The notes: generated by a model from the sequence alone, not told the origin. A stretch of 45,229 bases of DNA from Burkholderiales bacterium (GCA_020248785.1 JADCGX010000052.1:1-45229), one strand, 5' to 3'. Shown: positions 25,803-34,658, counted from the first letter of the stretch. Translations and numbers: made by a program.

Positions 25803-26099
25803 CTACGCTGCCGCGAAGACCTCGAGGTGGCGCACGCCGTCCAGCCACGGCGCGAGCAGCGCATCGCCGCCGGCGCGTATCTCCTCGGCCAGCGCCGGGC
25901 CGATGCCGCCCGGGCGGCGATAGACCTCCATCAGCGTGGGCGCGCCGGCCTGCGTGCGTTGCAGCAGCCGGCACGAGAGCCCGGGATGCCGCGTCGCGAG
26001 GCCCTGCTGCCAGGCACGCGCCGCCGCGACGGCAGCGGCAACATCGGCCTCGCCGACGCGCCAGTACAGGTAGAGCTCGGGCCCGTCGCCCGCGCTCAT
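25803..26099 (-). CDS. DUF4936-family small protein
   Basis: A 98-residue protein beginning MSAGDGPELYLYWRVGEAD and containing LLQRTQAGAPTLMEVYRRPGGIGPAL, matching a small family regularly found next to ygfZ in Burkholderiales. Its ATG overlaps the ygfZ stop by 4 bp (ATGA), so it is translationally coupled. The fold looks like a small ferredoxin-like alpha/beta domain. Function unknown. Confidence 0.75.
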   Translation of the reverse strand: MSAGDGPELYLYWRVGEADVAAAVAAARAWQQGLATRHPGLSCRLLQRTQAGAPTLMEVYRRPGGIGPALAEEIRAGGDALLAPWLDGVRHLEVFAAA

Positions 26100-27028
26100 G
26101 GCGCCTCGGCGGGAATCTCGTAGGGCAGGGGCAGCGGCTGCAGCACCGCGCCGTCCGGTCGGCCCAGGTGCAGCGTACCGGTGCCGAGCGCAGCCAGCTT
26201 GACCTCGACCAGGGCGACCGGCTGCCCCGCCAGCCGCCCGGCGAGCGCCACCATGCCGGCCGGCTGCCCGGGATCGGCGTCGTGGAACACTTCCTCGCCG
26301 GGCCGCGGCAGCGCGGCGCAGCCGAACAGGCCGGCGCGCCGCTTCAGCGTGCCCCGGTACTGGCTGCGGGCGACGACCTCCTGCCCCGGGTAGCAACCCT
26401 TTCGGAAGTCGACGCCCCCCACCAGTTCGAGGTTGACCATCTGAGGCACGAACTGCTCGGCCGTCGCGCCGACCACGCGGGCCACGCCGCTCGCGGCCTC
26501 GAGACCCAGCCACTCGTCGGGCGCCAGCGCGGTCAGCGCAGGCGGTTCGGCGCCGGCTAGCAGGAAGCGCGGCACGCGGGCGCCGCCGACCAGGGCGTCG
26601 GGCAGGCGAACGAGGTCGCCGCCGTGCCACGGGCGCCGCTGCCACGGGCCGTCCGGTACGGCTTCGCCCAGCGCAGCGACCGCGGCTGCGCCGGCCAGGC
26701 CCCACAGCAGCCCGTCGGCGCTGGCGTCCTCGAGCTTGCAGCGTGCGCGCAGCACGAACATCGACAGCCGCTTCAGCGCGGCGGGCAGCAGTTCGGCCGA
26801 GCAGGCAAGGTGGACGTCGCCCGGGGCAGGCTGCCAGGCGATGAAGCTCGCCAGCAGCCGGCCCTTCGGCGAGCAGTAGCCGGCCAGCCGCGCGGCCGTG
26901 TCGTCCAGGTGAGTGACGTCGCTGGTCAGCTGTCCGTGCAGGAAGGTCGCGGCGTCGTCGCCGCGGGCGCGGATCAGGCCCCAGTCGGCCAGGCGCAGGG
27001 CACCTTCGGGGGCGGGGGCAGATGTCAT
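26096..27028 (-). CDS. ygfZ: tRNA-modifying/iron-sulfur cluster protein YgfZ (GcvT-like)
   Basis: A 310-residue folate-binding protein of the YgfZ family. The signature KGCYPGQEVVARSQYRG with the conserved cysteine is at about 216-232, and the N-terminus has ATFLHGQLTSDVTHL and GYCSPKGRLLASF, both typical. It supports repair and assembly of iron-sulfur enzymes such as MiaB in a folate-dependent way. ATG 27028 is preferred to upstream in-frame ATGs that add no family sequence. It is divergent from mltG. Confidence 0.9.
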   Translation of the reverse strand: MTSAPAPEGALRLADWGLIRARGDDAATFLHGQLTSDVTHLDDTAARLAGYCSPKGRLLASFIAWQPAPGDVHLACSAELLPAALKRLSMFVLRARCKLEDASADGLLWGLAGAAAVAALGEAVPDGPWQRRPWHGGDLVRLPDALVGGARVPRFLLAGAEPPALTALAPDEWLGLEAASGVARVVGATAEQFVPQMVNLELVGGVDFRKGCYPGQEVVARSQYRGTLKRRAGLFGCAALPRPGEEVFHDADPGQPAGMVALAGRLAGQPVALVEVKLAALGTGTLHLGRPDGAVLQPLPLPYEIPAEAP

Positions 27029-27099
27029 GCGCGTCATTATCATGAGCCGCCATGCATGCACCGCGGTCGGGGTCTCGCAAAGGAGGGCCCTACGGGCTC

Positions 27100-28107
27100 A
27101 TGCGACGCACGCTGCGCGTGCTCGGTTCTCTGGTGGCCCTGCTGCTGGCGGTGGCGGCGCTGGCCGGTGCGGCGGCCTGGTGGTGGCTGGAGCGGGCACT
27201 GCCGCTCGCCGCCGAGCGCGTCGAGCTGTCCATCGAGCCGGGCACGTCGCCGCGGGCGGTGGCCGAGGCCTGGGTGGCGGCGGGCGTGCAGACCGACGCC
27301 AGGCTGCTGTACGAGTGGTTCCGCTGGTCGGGCCAGGCCCGGCGCATCCGTGCCGGCAGCTACGAGGTCGAGGCCGGGATCACGCCGCGTGCGCTTCTCG
27401 ACAAGATGGTGCGCGGCGACGAGACGCTCGAGCAGGTGCGCTTCATCGAGGGCTGGACGCTGCGGCAGGTGCGCGCCGCGCTCGGCCAGGCGCCCCACCT
27501 GCGCCCGCTGACGCGCACGATGTCCGACGCCGAGCTGATGGCCGCGCTCGGCAGCCCCGGGATCCCTGCCGAGGGGCGGTTTTTCCCAGACACCTACTCG
27601 TACAGCCGCGGCGTCAGCGACCTGACCGTGCTGCGGCGGGCGCATGCAGCGATGCAGCGCCGGCTCGAGGCGGCCTGGGCCGAACGCGCGCCCGACCTGC
27701 CGCTGCGCAGCCCCGAGGAGGCCCTGATCCTGGCCTCCATCGTCGAGAAGGAGACCGGGCGCGAGGACGAGCGCGGACGGATCGCCGGCGTGTTCGTCAA
27801 CCGGCTGCGGATCGGCATGCCGCTGCAGACCGACCCCACCGTGATCTACGGCCTTGGCGCAGCCTTCGATGGCAACCTGCGCCGCCGCGACCTCGAGACC
27901 GACGGACCCTTCAACACCTACATGCGGCGCGGCCTGCCGCCGACCCCGATCGCGCTGCCCGGCCTGGCGTCGCTGCGCGCAGCGGTGCGGCCGGAGCCGA
28001 CACGGGCGCTGTACTTCGTGGCGCGCGGCGACGGCAGCAGCGCCTTCAGCGAAACACTCGCCGACCATAATCGCGCCGTGAACCGCTACCAGCGCGCCGG
28101 ACCGTGA
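27100..28107 (+). CDS. mltG: Endolytic murein transglycosylase MltG
   Basis: A 335-residue inner-membrane protein with one N-terminal anchor ([23 protein letters not shown]) and a periplasmic YceG domain. Diagnostic stretches are FFPDTYSY, the catalytic region [11 protein letters not shown] (acidic residues 216 and 218) and [12 protein letters not shown]. It cleaves nascent glycan strands and sets their length. AGGAGG lies 13 bp upstream of ATG 27100; an in-frame ATG at 27052 is possible but unlikely. The stop overlaps the tmk start, so mltG-tmk-holB form one coupled operon, as usual in this group. Confidence 0.92.
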   Translation: MRRTLRVLGSLVALLLAVAALAGAAAWWWLERALPLAAERVELSIEPGTSPRAVAEAWVAAGVQTDARLLYEWFRWSGQARRIRAGSYEVEAGITPRALLDKMVRGDETLEQVRFIEGWTLRQVRAALGQAPHLRPLTRTMSDAELMAALGSPGIPAEGRFFPDTYSYSRGVSDLTVLRRAHAAMQRRLEAAWAERAPDLPLRSPEEALILASIVEKETGREDERGRIAGVFVNRLRIGMPLQTDPTVIYGLGAAFDGNLRRRDLETDGPFNTYMRRGLPPTPIALPGLASLRAAVRPEPTRALYFVARGDGSSAFSETLADHNRAVNRYQRAGP

Positions 28108-28754
28108 ATCCCGCCGCCCCTGGCACGCCGGCCCGCGGCCGATTCCTGACGTTCGAGGGCATCGACGGCGCCGGCAAGAGCTCGCACCTCGAGGCCGCCG
28201 CCGCATGGCTGCGCGAGCGCGTGCCCGAGGTGGTGGTGACGCGCGAGCCGGGCGGCACGCCGCTGGCCGAGTTGCTGCGCGAGGCGGTGCTGCAGCGGCC
28301 GATGGACGCGCTTACGGAGGTGCTGCTGGTCTTCGCGGCGCGCCGCGACCATCTGCAGCAGGTCATCGAGCCCGCGCTCGCGCGCGGTGCGGTCGTGCTG
28401 TGCGACCGCTTCACCGACGCCACCTTCGCCTACCAGGGCGGCGGCCGCGGCTGCGACACCGCGCAGCTCGTGCAGCTGGAGTCGTGGGTGCAGCAGGGCC
28501 GGCAGCCGGACCTCACGCTCTGGTTCGACCTGCCGGCCGCCGTGGCTGCCGCCAGGCGCGCTGCGGTGCGTGCGCCGGATCGCTTCGAAGCACAGGACGA
28601 AGCCTTCTTCGAGCGCGTCCGCGCGGGCTACGCGGCGCGGGCCGGGCAGTGGCCGCAGCGCTTCGTCCGCATCGATTCCGACCGCCCTGCCGTCGCCGTA
28701 CGCGCCGATGTGCTCGAAGCGCTGGCCGCACACCCGGGCGCTCGGTCGCGATGA
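28104..28754 (+). CDS. tmk: Thymidylate kinase
   Basis: A 216-residue dTMP kinase. The P-loop [11 protein letters not shown] is at 17-27, the [11 protein letters not shown] motif near 47-57, the DRF motif [16 protein letters not shown] near 100-115 and the lid region near [15 protein letters not shown]. It phosphorylates dTMP to dTDP. The GTG start at 28104 overlaps the mltG stop by 4 bp (GTGA). Essential gene in its normal operon position. Confidence 0.94.
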   Translation: MNPAAPGTPARGRFLTFEGIDGAGKSSHLEAAAAWLRERVPEVVVTREPGGTPLAELLREAVLQRPMDALTEVLLVFAARRDHLQQVIEPALARGAVVLCDRFTDATFAYQGGGRGCDTAQLVQLESWVQQGRQPDLTLWFDLPAAVAAARRAAVRAPDRFEAQDEAFFERVRAGYAARAGQWPQRFVRIDSDRPAVAVRADVLEALAAHPGARSR

Positions 28755-29767
28755 TCGACGCCGAAGGCCGGCCGACGTTGCCGTGGATCGGCGAGCCGCT
28801 GCGCGGGCTGCTCGCGCAGGCGCGGGGCCATGCTCTGCTGCTGCAGTGCGCGCCTGGCAGCGGTGCGTTCGAGCTCGCGCTGGCGCTGGCGCAGTCGTGG
28901 CTTTGCGAGTCGCCGGATGGCGAGGGCGTCGCGTGCGGCCGCTGCGCCGCCTGCCGGGCCGTGCACTCCCATGTCCACGCGGACCTGCTGGTGCTGCAGC
29001 CGCAGGCCTTGCGCCGCACGAGCGGCTGGACCTTCGGCGACGATGCGCCCGAGGGCGACGAGCGGGCCGACAAGCGCAAGCCGAGTCGCCAGATCCGTAT
29101 CGACGAGGTGCGCGCGGCGATCGACTGGGTCGGCCGCACCAGCGCACGTGGCCGCGGCAAGGCCTGGGTGCTCCATCCGGTGGAGGCGCTGAACGAGCAC
29201 TCCGCCAGTGCGCTGCTGAAGACGGCCGAGGAGCCACCGCCCGGCACGCGGCTGGTGCTGACCTGCACCGACCCGCAGGCCATCCTCCCCACCGTGCGCA
29301 GCCGCTGCCAGCACTTGCGTGTGCCCGAGCCGGCGGCCGAGGTGGTGCTGCCCTGGCTGCAGGCACAGGGGGTTGCACGTGCGGCAGTCCTGCTGGCGGC
29401 CACCGGCGGCAGGCCGCTGCAGGCGCTCGAGCTGGCACGCACTGGCGTCGATGCGGCGACCTGGGAGGCGCTGCCTGCGGCAGTGCTCGGAGGGCGCCCG
29501 GACGCGCTCGCCGGCTGGCCGGTGCCGCGCGCGCTCGACGCGCTGTGCAAGATCGGCCTCGATGCGCTGGCGCGGCACGCCGGGGCGCCGCAGCGCTGGT
29601 TTCCGCCCGGCAGCGTGCCAGCCGCGGCCTCGCTGCCGGCGCTGCAGCGCTGGCTCGACGAACTGATTCGCATTGCCCGCCACGCCGAGCACCCCTGGCA
29701 CGAAGGGCTGATGGGCGACGCCCTGGCGGCCCGGGCCCGGGCTGCCTTTTCCGGGCGCGCCGACTGA
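28751..29767 (+). CDS. holB: DNA polymerase III subunit delta'
   Basis: A 338-residue clamp-loader subunit. A zinc-binding module [18 protein letters not shown] with an earlier cysteine is at about 52-80, followed by the [12 protein letters not shown] region and VHPVEALN-like [32 protein letters not shown], the AAA+ core typical of delta'. The Walker A region is degenerate ([10 protein letters not shown]), as expected for this ATPase-inactive subunit. ATG 28751 overlaps the tmk stop by 4 bp. It works in the gamma/tau-delta-delta' complex that loads the sliding clamp. Confidence 0.93.
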   Translation: MIDAEGRPTLPWIGEPLRGLLAQARGHALLLQCAPGSGAFELALALAQSWLCESPDGEGVACGRCAACRAVHSHVHADLLVLQPQALRRTSGWTFGDDAPEGDERADKRKPSRQIRIDEVRAAIDWVGRTSARGRGKAWVLHPVEALNEHSASALLKTAEEPPPGTRLVLTCTDPQAILPTVRSRCQHLRVPEPAAEVVLPWLQAQGVARAAVLLAATGGRPLQALELARTGVDAATWEALPAAVLGGRPDALAGWPVPRALDALCKIGLDALARHAGAPQRWFPPGSVPAAASLPALQRWLDELIRIARHAEHPWHEGLMGDALAARARAAFSGRAD

Positions 29768-30065
29768 CCCGCGCGCCGGGTCCGGCCGCCGCGCCGGGAT
29801 CCGGCGGCCGCCCGACCCCTGTCGGCCGGTCCGCAGTGCCCAGCCCTTCACGACCGGGGCGATCACCTGCATGCGGCGGCAGGGGTGGCTTCGCTACACT
29901 GCAGCCATGGCCGATCGATCCATCACACGCCCTGCGCCCCTGGGGTCGCCGGCGTCCGTTTCGCCCAGACTGGGTAGGTCGGAGGATTCCGTTGGGACGC
30001 GGCCGGCGCCGCTCGGTGGGCCCGTCGGACCCGGCGGGCCCGGTGCGGCCCGCCCCGAGGAACGG
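29768..30065 (+). other. holB-pilZ gap with in-frame TRPAPLG-coding repeats
   Basis: A 298-bp region. An ATG at 29907 in the pilZ frame opens a 53-residue proline/glycine-rich extension in which the heptad T-R-P-A-P-L-G occurs at the start, in the middle and, as TRPASLG, at the start of the annotated PilZ protein. TACACT (29895-29900) just upstream looks like a -10. Either the extension is part of the PilZ protein or the repeats arose by duplication of its 5' end. Confidence 0.4.
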
Positions 30066-30464
30066 ATGAGCACGCGGCCGGCCTCCCTCGGCCCGCCGCA
30101 GCCGGCGGTGCCGGGCGCCTCGCCCTCGCGCCCCAGCGTGATCCAGCTGATGTTCCGCGAGAAGGGCGCGCTCTACGCCGCCTACATCCCCTTGCTCGCC
30201 GAAGGCGGGCTGTTCGTGCCCACCACCCGCGACTACCGGCTCGGTGACGACATCTACCTCCTGCTGTCGCTGCCCGACGATCCGCAGCGCTTTCCGGTGG
30301 CGGGCAAGGTGGCCTGGGTCACCCCTGCCAACGCGTCGGGCGGCCGCACCCAGGGCGTTGGCGTGCGCTTCCCGAACGACGACAAGGCGCGGCAGCTCAA
30401 GCTGAGGATCGAGGAGACCCTGGGCACGACGCTGCAGGGTTCGAAGCCGACCCAGACCGTTTGA
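30066..30464 (+). CDS. pilZ: PilZ-domain protein (type IV pilus-associated)
   Basis: A 132-residue protein with the PilZ fold (VIQLMFREKGALYAAYIPLLAEGGLFVPTTRDYRLGDDIYLLLSLPDDPQRFPVAGKVAWVTP). The c-di-GMP-binding RxxxR motif at the N-terminus is absent, as in the original PilZ of type IV pilus biogenesis, and the gene lies in the same holB-pilZ-tatD position as in relatives. It is expected to interact with pilus machinery rather than bind c-di-GMP. GAGGAA precedes ATG 30066; a longer version from 29907 is possible. Confidence 0.82.
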   Translation: MSTRPASLGPPQPAVPGASPSRPSVIQLMFREKGALYAAYIPLLAEGGLFVPTTRDYRLGDDIYLLLSLPDDPQRFPVAGKVAWVTPANASGGRTQGVGVRFPNDDKARQLKLRIEETLGTTLQGSKPTQTV

Positions 30465-30501
30465 GGGCGATCAGCTCGCCCGCCCGCCGCGGACCGGCCC
30501 G

Positions 30502-31317
30502 ATGTTCGTCGACTCCCACTGCCACCTGAGCTTCCCCGAGCTGCGCGAGCGGATCCCGCAGTTGCGCGCAGCGATGGCCGAGTCCGCGGTGCACGCTGCC
30601 CTCTGCATCTGCACGACGATCGAGGAGTTCGACCGCGTGCACGAGCTGGCCCTGACGCACCCGGACTTCTGGTGCTCGGTCGGCGTGCACCCCGACAGCG
30701 AGGGCGTTCACGAGCCGGACGAAGCCGAACTGCTCGCACTGGCAGCCCGCCCGCGCGTCGTGGCCATCGGCGAGACCGGGTTGGACTACTACCGCCTGGC
30801 CGGTCGCAGCGTGGCCGACATGGCCTGGCAACGCGAGCGCTTCGCGGTGCACGTGAGGGCGGCGCGCGGTGCGCGACTACCGCTGGTCGTGCACACCCGC
30901 AGCGCCAGCGCCGACACGCTGGCGGTGCTGCGCGAGGAGGGCGGCGCCGAGGTCGGCGGCGTGTTCCACTGCTTCACCGAGACGATGGAGGTGGCCCGCG
31001 CCGCCCTCGACCTCGGCTTCCACATCTCGTTCTCCGGCATCGTGACGTTCCGCAACGCCGGCGAGCTGCGCGACGTGGCGCGCTTCGTTCCGCTGCAGCG
31101 CTGCCTGATCGAGACCGACAGCCCCTACCTGGCCCCGGTGCCGCACCGCGGCAAGGTGAACCAGCCCGCCTACGTTCCCTTCGTCGCCGCGCAGCTGGCG
31201 GCCGAGAAGGGCCTGGACGTCGCCGAGGTCGCGCAGGCCACGACGCGCAACTTCGAGCGCCTGTTCCGCGTGGCCGTGCCCGCGCGCTGCGGTGAGCTTG
31301 CACGGGAGGCCGCGTGA
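30502..31317 (+). CDS. tatD: TatD-family metal-dependent deoxyribonuclease
   Basis: A 271-residue TIM-barrel hydrolase. Metal ligands are visible in VDSHCHL near the N-terminus, GETGLDYY (glutamate) near 93-100, VVHTRSA, FHCFTET and ETDSPYLAP. The family has Mg-dependent 3'-5' exonuclease activity on DNA and acts in DNA repair and quality control. ATG 30502. The stop overlaps the ankyrin gene start by 4 bp (GTGA). Confidence 0.92.
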   Translation: MFVDSHCHLSFPELRERIPQLRAAMAESAVHAALCICTTIEEFDRVHELALTHPDFWCSVGVHPDSEGVHEPDEAELLALAARPRVVAIGETGLDYYRLAGRSVADMAWQRERFAVHVRAARGARLPLVVHTRSASADTLAVLREEGGAEVGGVFHCFTETMEVARAALDLGFHISFSGIVTFRNAGELRDVARFVPLQRCLIETDSPYLAPVPHRGKVNQPAYVPFVAAQLAAEKGLDVAEVAQATTRNFERLFRVAVPARCGELAREAA

Positions 31318-31994
31318 GCGCGGGCCTGGGCCTCCACGCGACGCGTCGCCGGGCGCTGGGCCGCGGGGTGCGGGCGGCGGCAGGCATCGTTGCGTGCGCC
31401 TTCGCGCTCGGGGCGCGGGCCGATGACGCGCAGGAATTCGCTCGCGCGATGCGCACTGACGACGGCCGCCTCGCGGCCAGCTTGCTGGAGCGTGGGGCTG
31501 ATCCCAACGCCGCGGATGTCGACGGCCAGGTGCCGTTGTTCCTGGCGCTTCGAGATGGCGCGCCCCGGGTGGCATTGGCGCTGCTGGCCAGCCCCAGGCT
31601 GGCCGTCGATGCGGCCAACCGGGCTGGTGAAACAGCCCTGATGATCGCAGCGCTGCGCGCCGAGGCCGACTTCGTTCGGCGGCTGCTCGAGCGCGGGGCC
31701 CAGATCAACCGGGAAGGCTGGACGCCGCTGCACTATGCCGCATCGGGGCCCGGGGTCGAGGTCGTGGCGCTGCTGCTGGATCGGGGAGCCGCGGTGGAGG
31801 CCCGCTCGCCAAACCGTACGACGCCACTGATGATGGCCGCCGGGTATGGCGCCATCGACGCGGCCGACCTGCTGTTGCGCCGCGGGGCAGACCCGAAGGC
31901 CCGCAATGACGCGGGTCTCACCGCGGCCGAGTTCGCCGCGCGGGTGGGCCGTGACGCGCTGCAGCGCCGGCTGGAGCAGGCGGCGGCGCGCTGA
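31314..31994 (+). CDS. Exported ankyrin-repeat protein
   Basis: A 226-residue protein. Residues 1-36 carry an arginine-rich n-region and a hydrophobic segment ending AFALGARADD, consistent with a Sec signal peptide. About five ankyrin repeats follow (for example GRLAASLLERGADPNAADVDGQVPLFLALRDG, GETALMIAALRAEADFVRRLLERGAQINREGWTPLHYAAS). It is probably periplasmic and scaffolds an unknown partner. The GTG start at 31314 overlaps the tatD stop, a common arrangement in Burkholderiales. Confidence 0.85.
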   Translation: MSAGLGLHATRRRALGRGVRAAAGIVACAFALGARADDAQEFARAMRTDDGRLAASLLERGADPNAADVDGQVPLFLALRDGAPRVALALLASPRLAVDAANRAGETALMIAALRAEADFVRRLLERGAQINREGWTPLHYAASGPGVEVVALLLDRGAAVEARSPNRTTPLMMAAGYGAIDAADLLLRRGADPKARNDAGLTAAEFAARVGRDALQRRLEQAAAR

Positions 31995-32017
31995 GGCTGG
32001 GCGACCCCGGAGCGGTT

Positions 32018-32093
32018 CGACACGTCAGACCGTGTCGGATTTCCTCCGACACGCGGGTTGTCGTTGCACCCACTGGCGATCGGGGCCGTGTCG
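32018..32093. promoter_or_regulatory. Four copies of CGACACG/CGTGTCG upstream of a small gene
   Basis: The heptamer occurs at 32018-32024 (minus orientation), 32031-32037 (plus), 32047-32053 (minus) and 32087-32093 (plus). Copies 1-2 make a 7-bp stem with a 6-nt loop; copies 2-3 make a 9-bp stem with a 5-nt loop (32031-32039 with 32045-32053), so the two hairpins are mutually exclusive. Copy 4 sits between a weak -35 and a TAGATT -10 (32097-32102) for the next gene. It could be an operator array or a transcript-level switch. Confidence 0.5.
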
Positions 32094-32143
32094 GCCTAGA
32101 TTCGCGCCAACGTCACCATCGTGTGGTGCTGGGGGTGGAGATC

Positions 32144-32353
32144 ATGGAAACGACTGCCGAGCGCAACCCGTTCATGCTGCTGGTGCAACCCGAGGCGGTA
32201 CTGGCTGCCATCGAAAAGTCCGAGCGGCTTGAGGGACTGAACCGCCACCTGTGCCGGCCGCTCGATCGTCCTGCTCCTGGAACCGCTCGTACCGGACAGG
32301 ATGTCGAGGTCGATGCCGACGAGACCTCGGGCGAGTCCGGCCCTGGCGCTTGA
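32144..32353 (+). CDS. Small conserved hypothetical protein
   Basis: A 69-residue protein starting METTAERNPFMLLVQPEAVLAAIEKSERLEGLNRHLCRPLDRPAPG. The block NPFxLxVxPEAVxAAIEKSERLxxLNRxxCRPLD recalls a small family I have seen in related Burkholderiales genomes, with no known function. GGAG lies 4 bp upstream of ATG 32144. The C-terminal 20 residues are acidic and variable-looking. A promoter-like TAGATT and a motif array lie just upstream. Confidence 0.65.
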   Translation: METTAERNPFMLLVQPEAVLAAIEKSERLEGLNRHLCRPLDRPAPGTARTGQDVEVDADETSGESGPGA

Positions 32354-32381
32354 GCAGCCCCGGAGGGCACACCTCGACATG

Positions 32382-32398
32382 CGGCGCCCCGGGCGCCG
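32382..32398 (+). terminator. Hairpin terminator after the small conserved gene
   Basis: CGGCGCC (32382-32388) pairs with GGCGCCG (32392-32398), a 7-bp stem with a 3-nt loop, 29 bp after the stop codon. The next bases are TTGTCTCCTATGTT, only moderately T-rich. This is also the last high-GC sequence before the AT-rich island border. Confidence 0.4.
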
Positions 32399-32435
32399 GT
32401 TGTCTCCTATGTTATTAGCTACGATGTATATTATG

Positions 32436-32639
32436 TTAAATCAGTGCGGCTCGTGGTTCTGATCCATCAGCTTGGCTCGGACATAGGTATCGAAGGACAT
32501 GAAAGTCCGCGCCGTTGCGAGCCATCTGCAGGGTGGCAAGAAGCGACAGCTTCTCGTCCCGCAGGAACTGGATGCTCCTGCCGGTCCGCTCTTCGACGCG
32601 CTTTAGGATGCCCTTCCTGACGGCACGAAGGTGTTGCAT
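32436..32639 (-). CDS. Small hypothetical protein at the island border, possibly truncated
   Basis: A 67-residue open frame (MQHLRAVRKGILKRVEERTGRSIQFLRDEKLSLLATLQMARNGADFHVLRYLCPSQ...). It reads like a genuine helical N-terminal domain, but the last ten residues (DGSEPRAALI) fall in the AT-rich junction and look like out-of-place sequence, so it may be the 5' remnant of a longer gene. A perfect palindrome CCCAGTGTACTGGG (32643-32656) lies directly before the start. I do not recognise the family. Confidence 0.4.
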   Translation of the reverse strand: MQHLRAVRKGILKRVEERTGRSIQFLRDEKLSLLATLQMARNGADFHVLRYLCPSQADGSEPRAALI

Positions 32640-32642
32640 CTG

Positions 32643-32656
32643 CCCAGTGTACTGGG
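32643..32656. promoter_or_regulatory. 14-bp palindrome CCCAGTGTACTGGG
   Basis: Arms CCCAGT and ACTGGG around GT, 4 bp upstream of the small minus-strand frame at 32436-32639, where it could block translation or transcription initiation. Function is inferred from position only. Confidence 0.35.
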
Positions 32657-32717
32657 TGCTCCGAGGAACTTTAGAAGTGCAGCCCCCGTGCGGCGGGGCG
32701 GGGCCGCGAACGCCTTT

Positions 32718-34658
32718 TTAGAGGAGGCTGAGGTCTGCCTGGGCTTGAGCTAGCTTTCTAGCAGCGTCCTGAAGCTGGGGCGTCAACGTCGCCAGCTGGC
32801 TGGCGGCACGCTGGCGGAACTGCTGCAGCTCTGCGGGACCTGCCGCCAGCGCCCGCTCCAGCGAGATGCGCTTGGCGGCGAACTTGGACCGCACCGCGTC
32901 CCTGTCACTCTGAGAGACGGCTGCCGCCGGATTGAACTGGAACTGCCGCTCGCAGCTGCGCCGCCAGTCAACGACAGCTCGCGTCAAGCTCTCGCCAAAC
33001 CCGCGGACCTGCATGACTTGGCTTCGAGTGACGTCAGCGGCGGTCTCGATGCCGAACGAACGCAGCGCGGCTTTGCGCGCTGGACCGACGCCGGGGATGC
33101 TTGCCCGGTCGATGAAGCACGTGTTCAGGAACTTCTCCTTCTGCCGCTCCTGCGCCGTGGCGTGGAGCCTGTTCAGCTCTTCTTGCTCCGCACGAGGAAG
33201 GGCCTCGAGCTCGTCCTTCATCTTGGACAGCTCCAAGCGGCGGGCGTGGAAGCCTTCTGGGCCGGCCTCTTTCTTGGCTCGCTCTATCAGGCGGTCGTAC
33301 CCCTGCTTGGCAGCGTCCACAACTCTCTGTCGAGCCACCCGCTCCTCGTTGCGCTTAGAAGAGCCAGCGCCTCCCGCCATCGCCCATCCCGCCCATCCCG
33401 CCAACAGGCCAAGGAACCATGCGCCGGGGGCTGCAATGACGATGGCCACAGCAATTGCTACAGCCACGAGCTTGTAGAACGTCGCCGTGCCTTCGCCCGG
33501 GATGCCTGCGGGCAGCGGCTTCGGCGTCACGCTGAAGCTGCCCGGCATAGGAAGACTAAGGGACGCCGGCGCGGGCACGGACTGGATGAGCCCCCAGACC
33601 TGTGTCAGCACAAAACCGGACGAGGTGGGCGTGAAGGTGGCGCCGAGGTCGACGAAATAGACGACCCCCTGCTTCTCCAGCGCGCACCATGGACAGGCTC
33701 CCAGGTGGTCGGGGTAGACGTGCATCGCTGAGGAGCCGCACTTCTTCAGGCGACCACGAACACCGTCCAGGGCGGCGACCCACTGCTGCGCTGATGGTCG
33801 AGCTCCTGACGCCCCCCTCTCGGTGAACGCCAAGTGGAACATCGACTCCATGGCATCCGGCAGCATCGACACGGGGATGGAGCGCGGCGGAGGACTGAAG
33901 CCGCGGGACTGGTTGTCTCGCGCGTAGGCGTACCGGAATTGCTTGATGTCCGTCTCAAGCGCATCGCCGACCCCGCTGCGTAGCGGCACCCCCGAGTACG
34001 GATGGCGCCCAGCGAACAGCACATGGAATATCAGGAGCGCAAGCCCGAAGTTGTCGTGGTTCGTCGTTCGCGTGAAGCCGTCGAAGGAAGACAGGGACTG
34101 CAGCTCCGGCGGCGTGAAGTGGGAGACACCGACTTCACACAAGTGCATGGTGCCGCGCGCGTTCACTTGGAACGAGTCGCTGTCGATGAGCACAACCTTG
34201 CTGTCACGGCCGACCATGAAGCTGTTCTGGTTCACGTCGCCGATGACGTGCCCGTGGCCATGGACGGTCTCGACCGATGCGGCGATGTTCCGCGCCACGT
34301 AGAGCAAGAAGTCCCAGGCCGCCTTCGGATAGTCCTGCCGGCGGTGTGCCGGGCTGTAGACCATATGAATCGGGTCCTTGTTGGACACCTTCGGCATCAG
34401 GAAGCCGAGGACCGGCCCTCCGCGGCTAGGGTGCAGCGTCTCCTGCGGCCAAGCCACGTAGTTGAGGAGCTGTGCGTCCGCGGTAGACGCCATGAAGCTC
34501 AGCTTGGCCTGCTTCTTGGCATCAGGCGCCTTGTGGTACAGCTTGGCAACCTGGCTCGAGAGAGCCGGAACCTCGAAGACCGACCCCTCCCCGCCTTTGC
34601 CCAGCTCCCGTCCGATTTCGACTGCGTTACCGCGCGACGTGTACAGCGTCCTCGCCAT
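32718..34658 (-). CDS. TerY-P-type protein kinase with membrane segments and helix-hairpin-helix domain
   Basis: A 646-residue protein. The kinase domain covers about 12-300: glycine loop GKGGEGSVFEV (20-30), lysine in VAKLYHK (Lys39), catalytic loop GDVNQNSFMV (Asp141) and DSDSF (159-163) replacing DFG, as in kinases linked to TerY and PP2C. CPWC (322-325) with Cys307 suggests a zinc site. Two hydrophobic stretches lie at about 396-428, a charged helical region at 435-515, then a helix-hairpin-helix at 520-560 (IPGVGPARKAALRSFGIETAADV), which normally binds DNA. ATG 34658 lies 7 bp after the PP2C stop. It probably phosphorylates a partner in a vWA-PP2C-kinase module implicated in stress or phage defence. 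Confidence 0.85.
   Translation of the reverse strand: MARTLYTSRGNAVEIGRELGKGGEGSVFEVPALSSQVAKLYHKAPDAKKQAKLSFMASTADAQLLNYVAWPQETLHPSRGGPVLGFLMPKVSNKDPIHMVYSPAHRRQDYPKAAWDFLLYVARNIAASVETVHGHGHVIGDVNQNSFMVGRDSKVVLIDSDSFQVNARGTMHLCEVGVSHFTPPELQSLSSFDGFTRTTNHDNFGLALLIFHVLFAGRHPYSGVPLRSGVGDALETDIKQFRYAYARDNQSRGFSPPPRSIPVSMLPDAMESMFHLAFTERGASGARPSAQQWVAALDGVRGRLKKCGSSAMHVYPDHLGACPWCALEKQGVVYFVDLGATFTPTSSGFVLTQVWGLIQSVPAPASLSLPMPGSFSVTPKPLPAGIPGEGTATFYKLVAVAIAVAIVIAAPGAWFLGLLAGWAGWAMAGGAGSSKRNEERVARQRVVDAAKQGYDRLIERAKKEAGPEGFHARRLELSKMKDELEALPRAEQEELNRLHATAQERQKEKFLNTCFIDRASIPGVGPARKAALRSFGIETAADVTRSQVMQVRGFGESLTRAVVDWRRSCERQFQFNPAAAVSQSDRDAVRSKFAAKRISLERALAAGPAELQQFRQRAASQLATLTPQLQDAARKLAQAQADLSLL

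Noticed and set aside
32401-32445. tRNA or attachment-site remnant at the island border
   Set aside because: The AT-rich tract cannot be folded into a tRNA end by eye and no matching direct repeat was found near the right edge.
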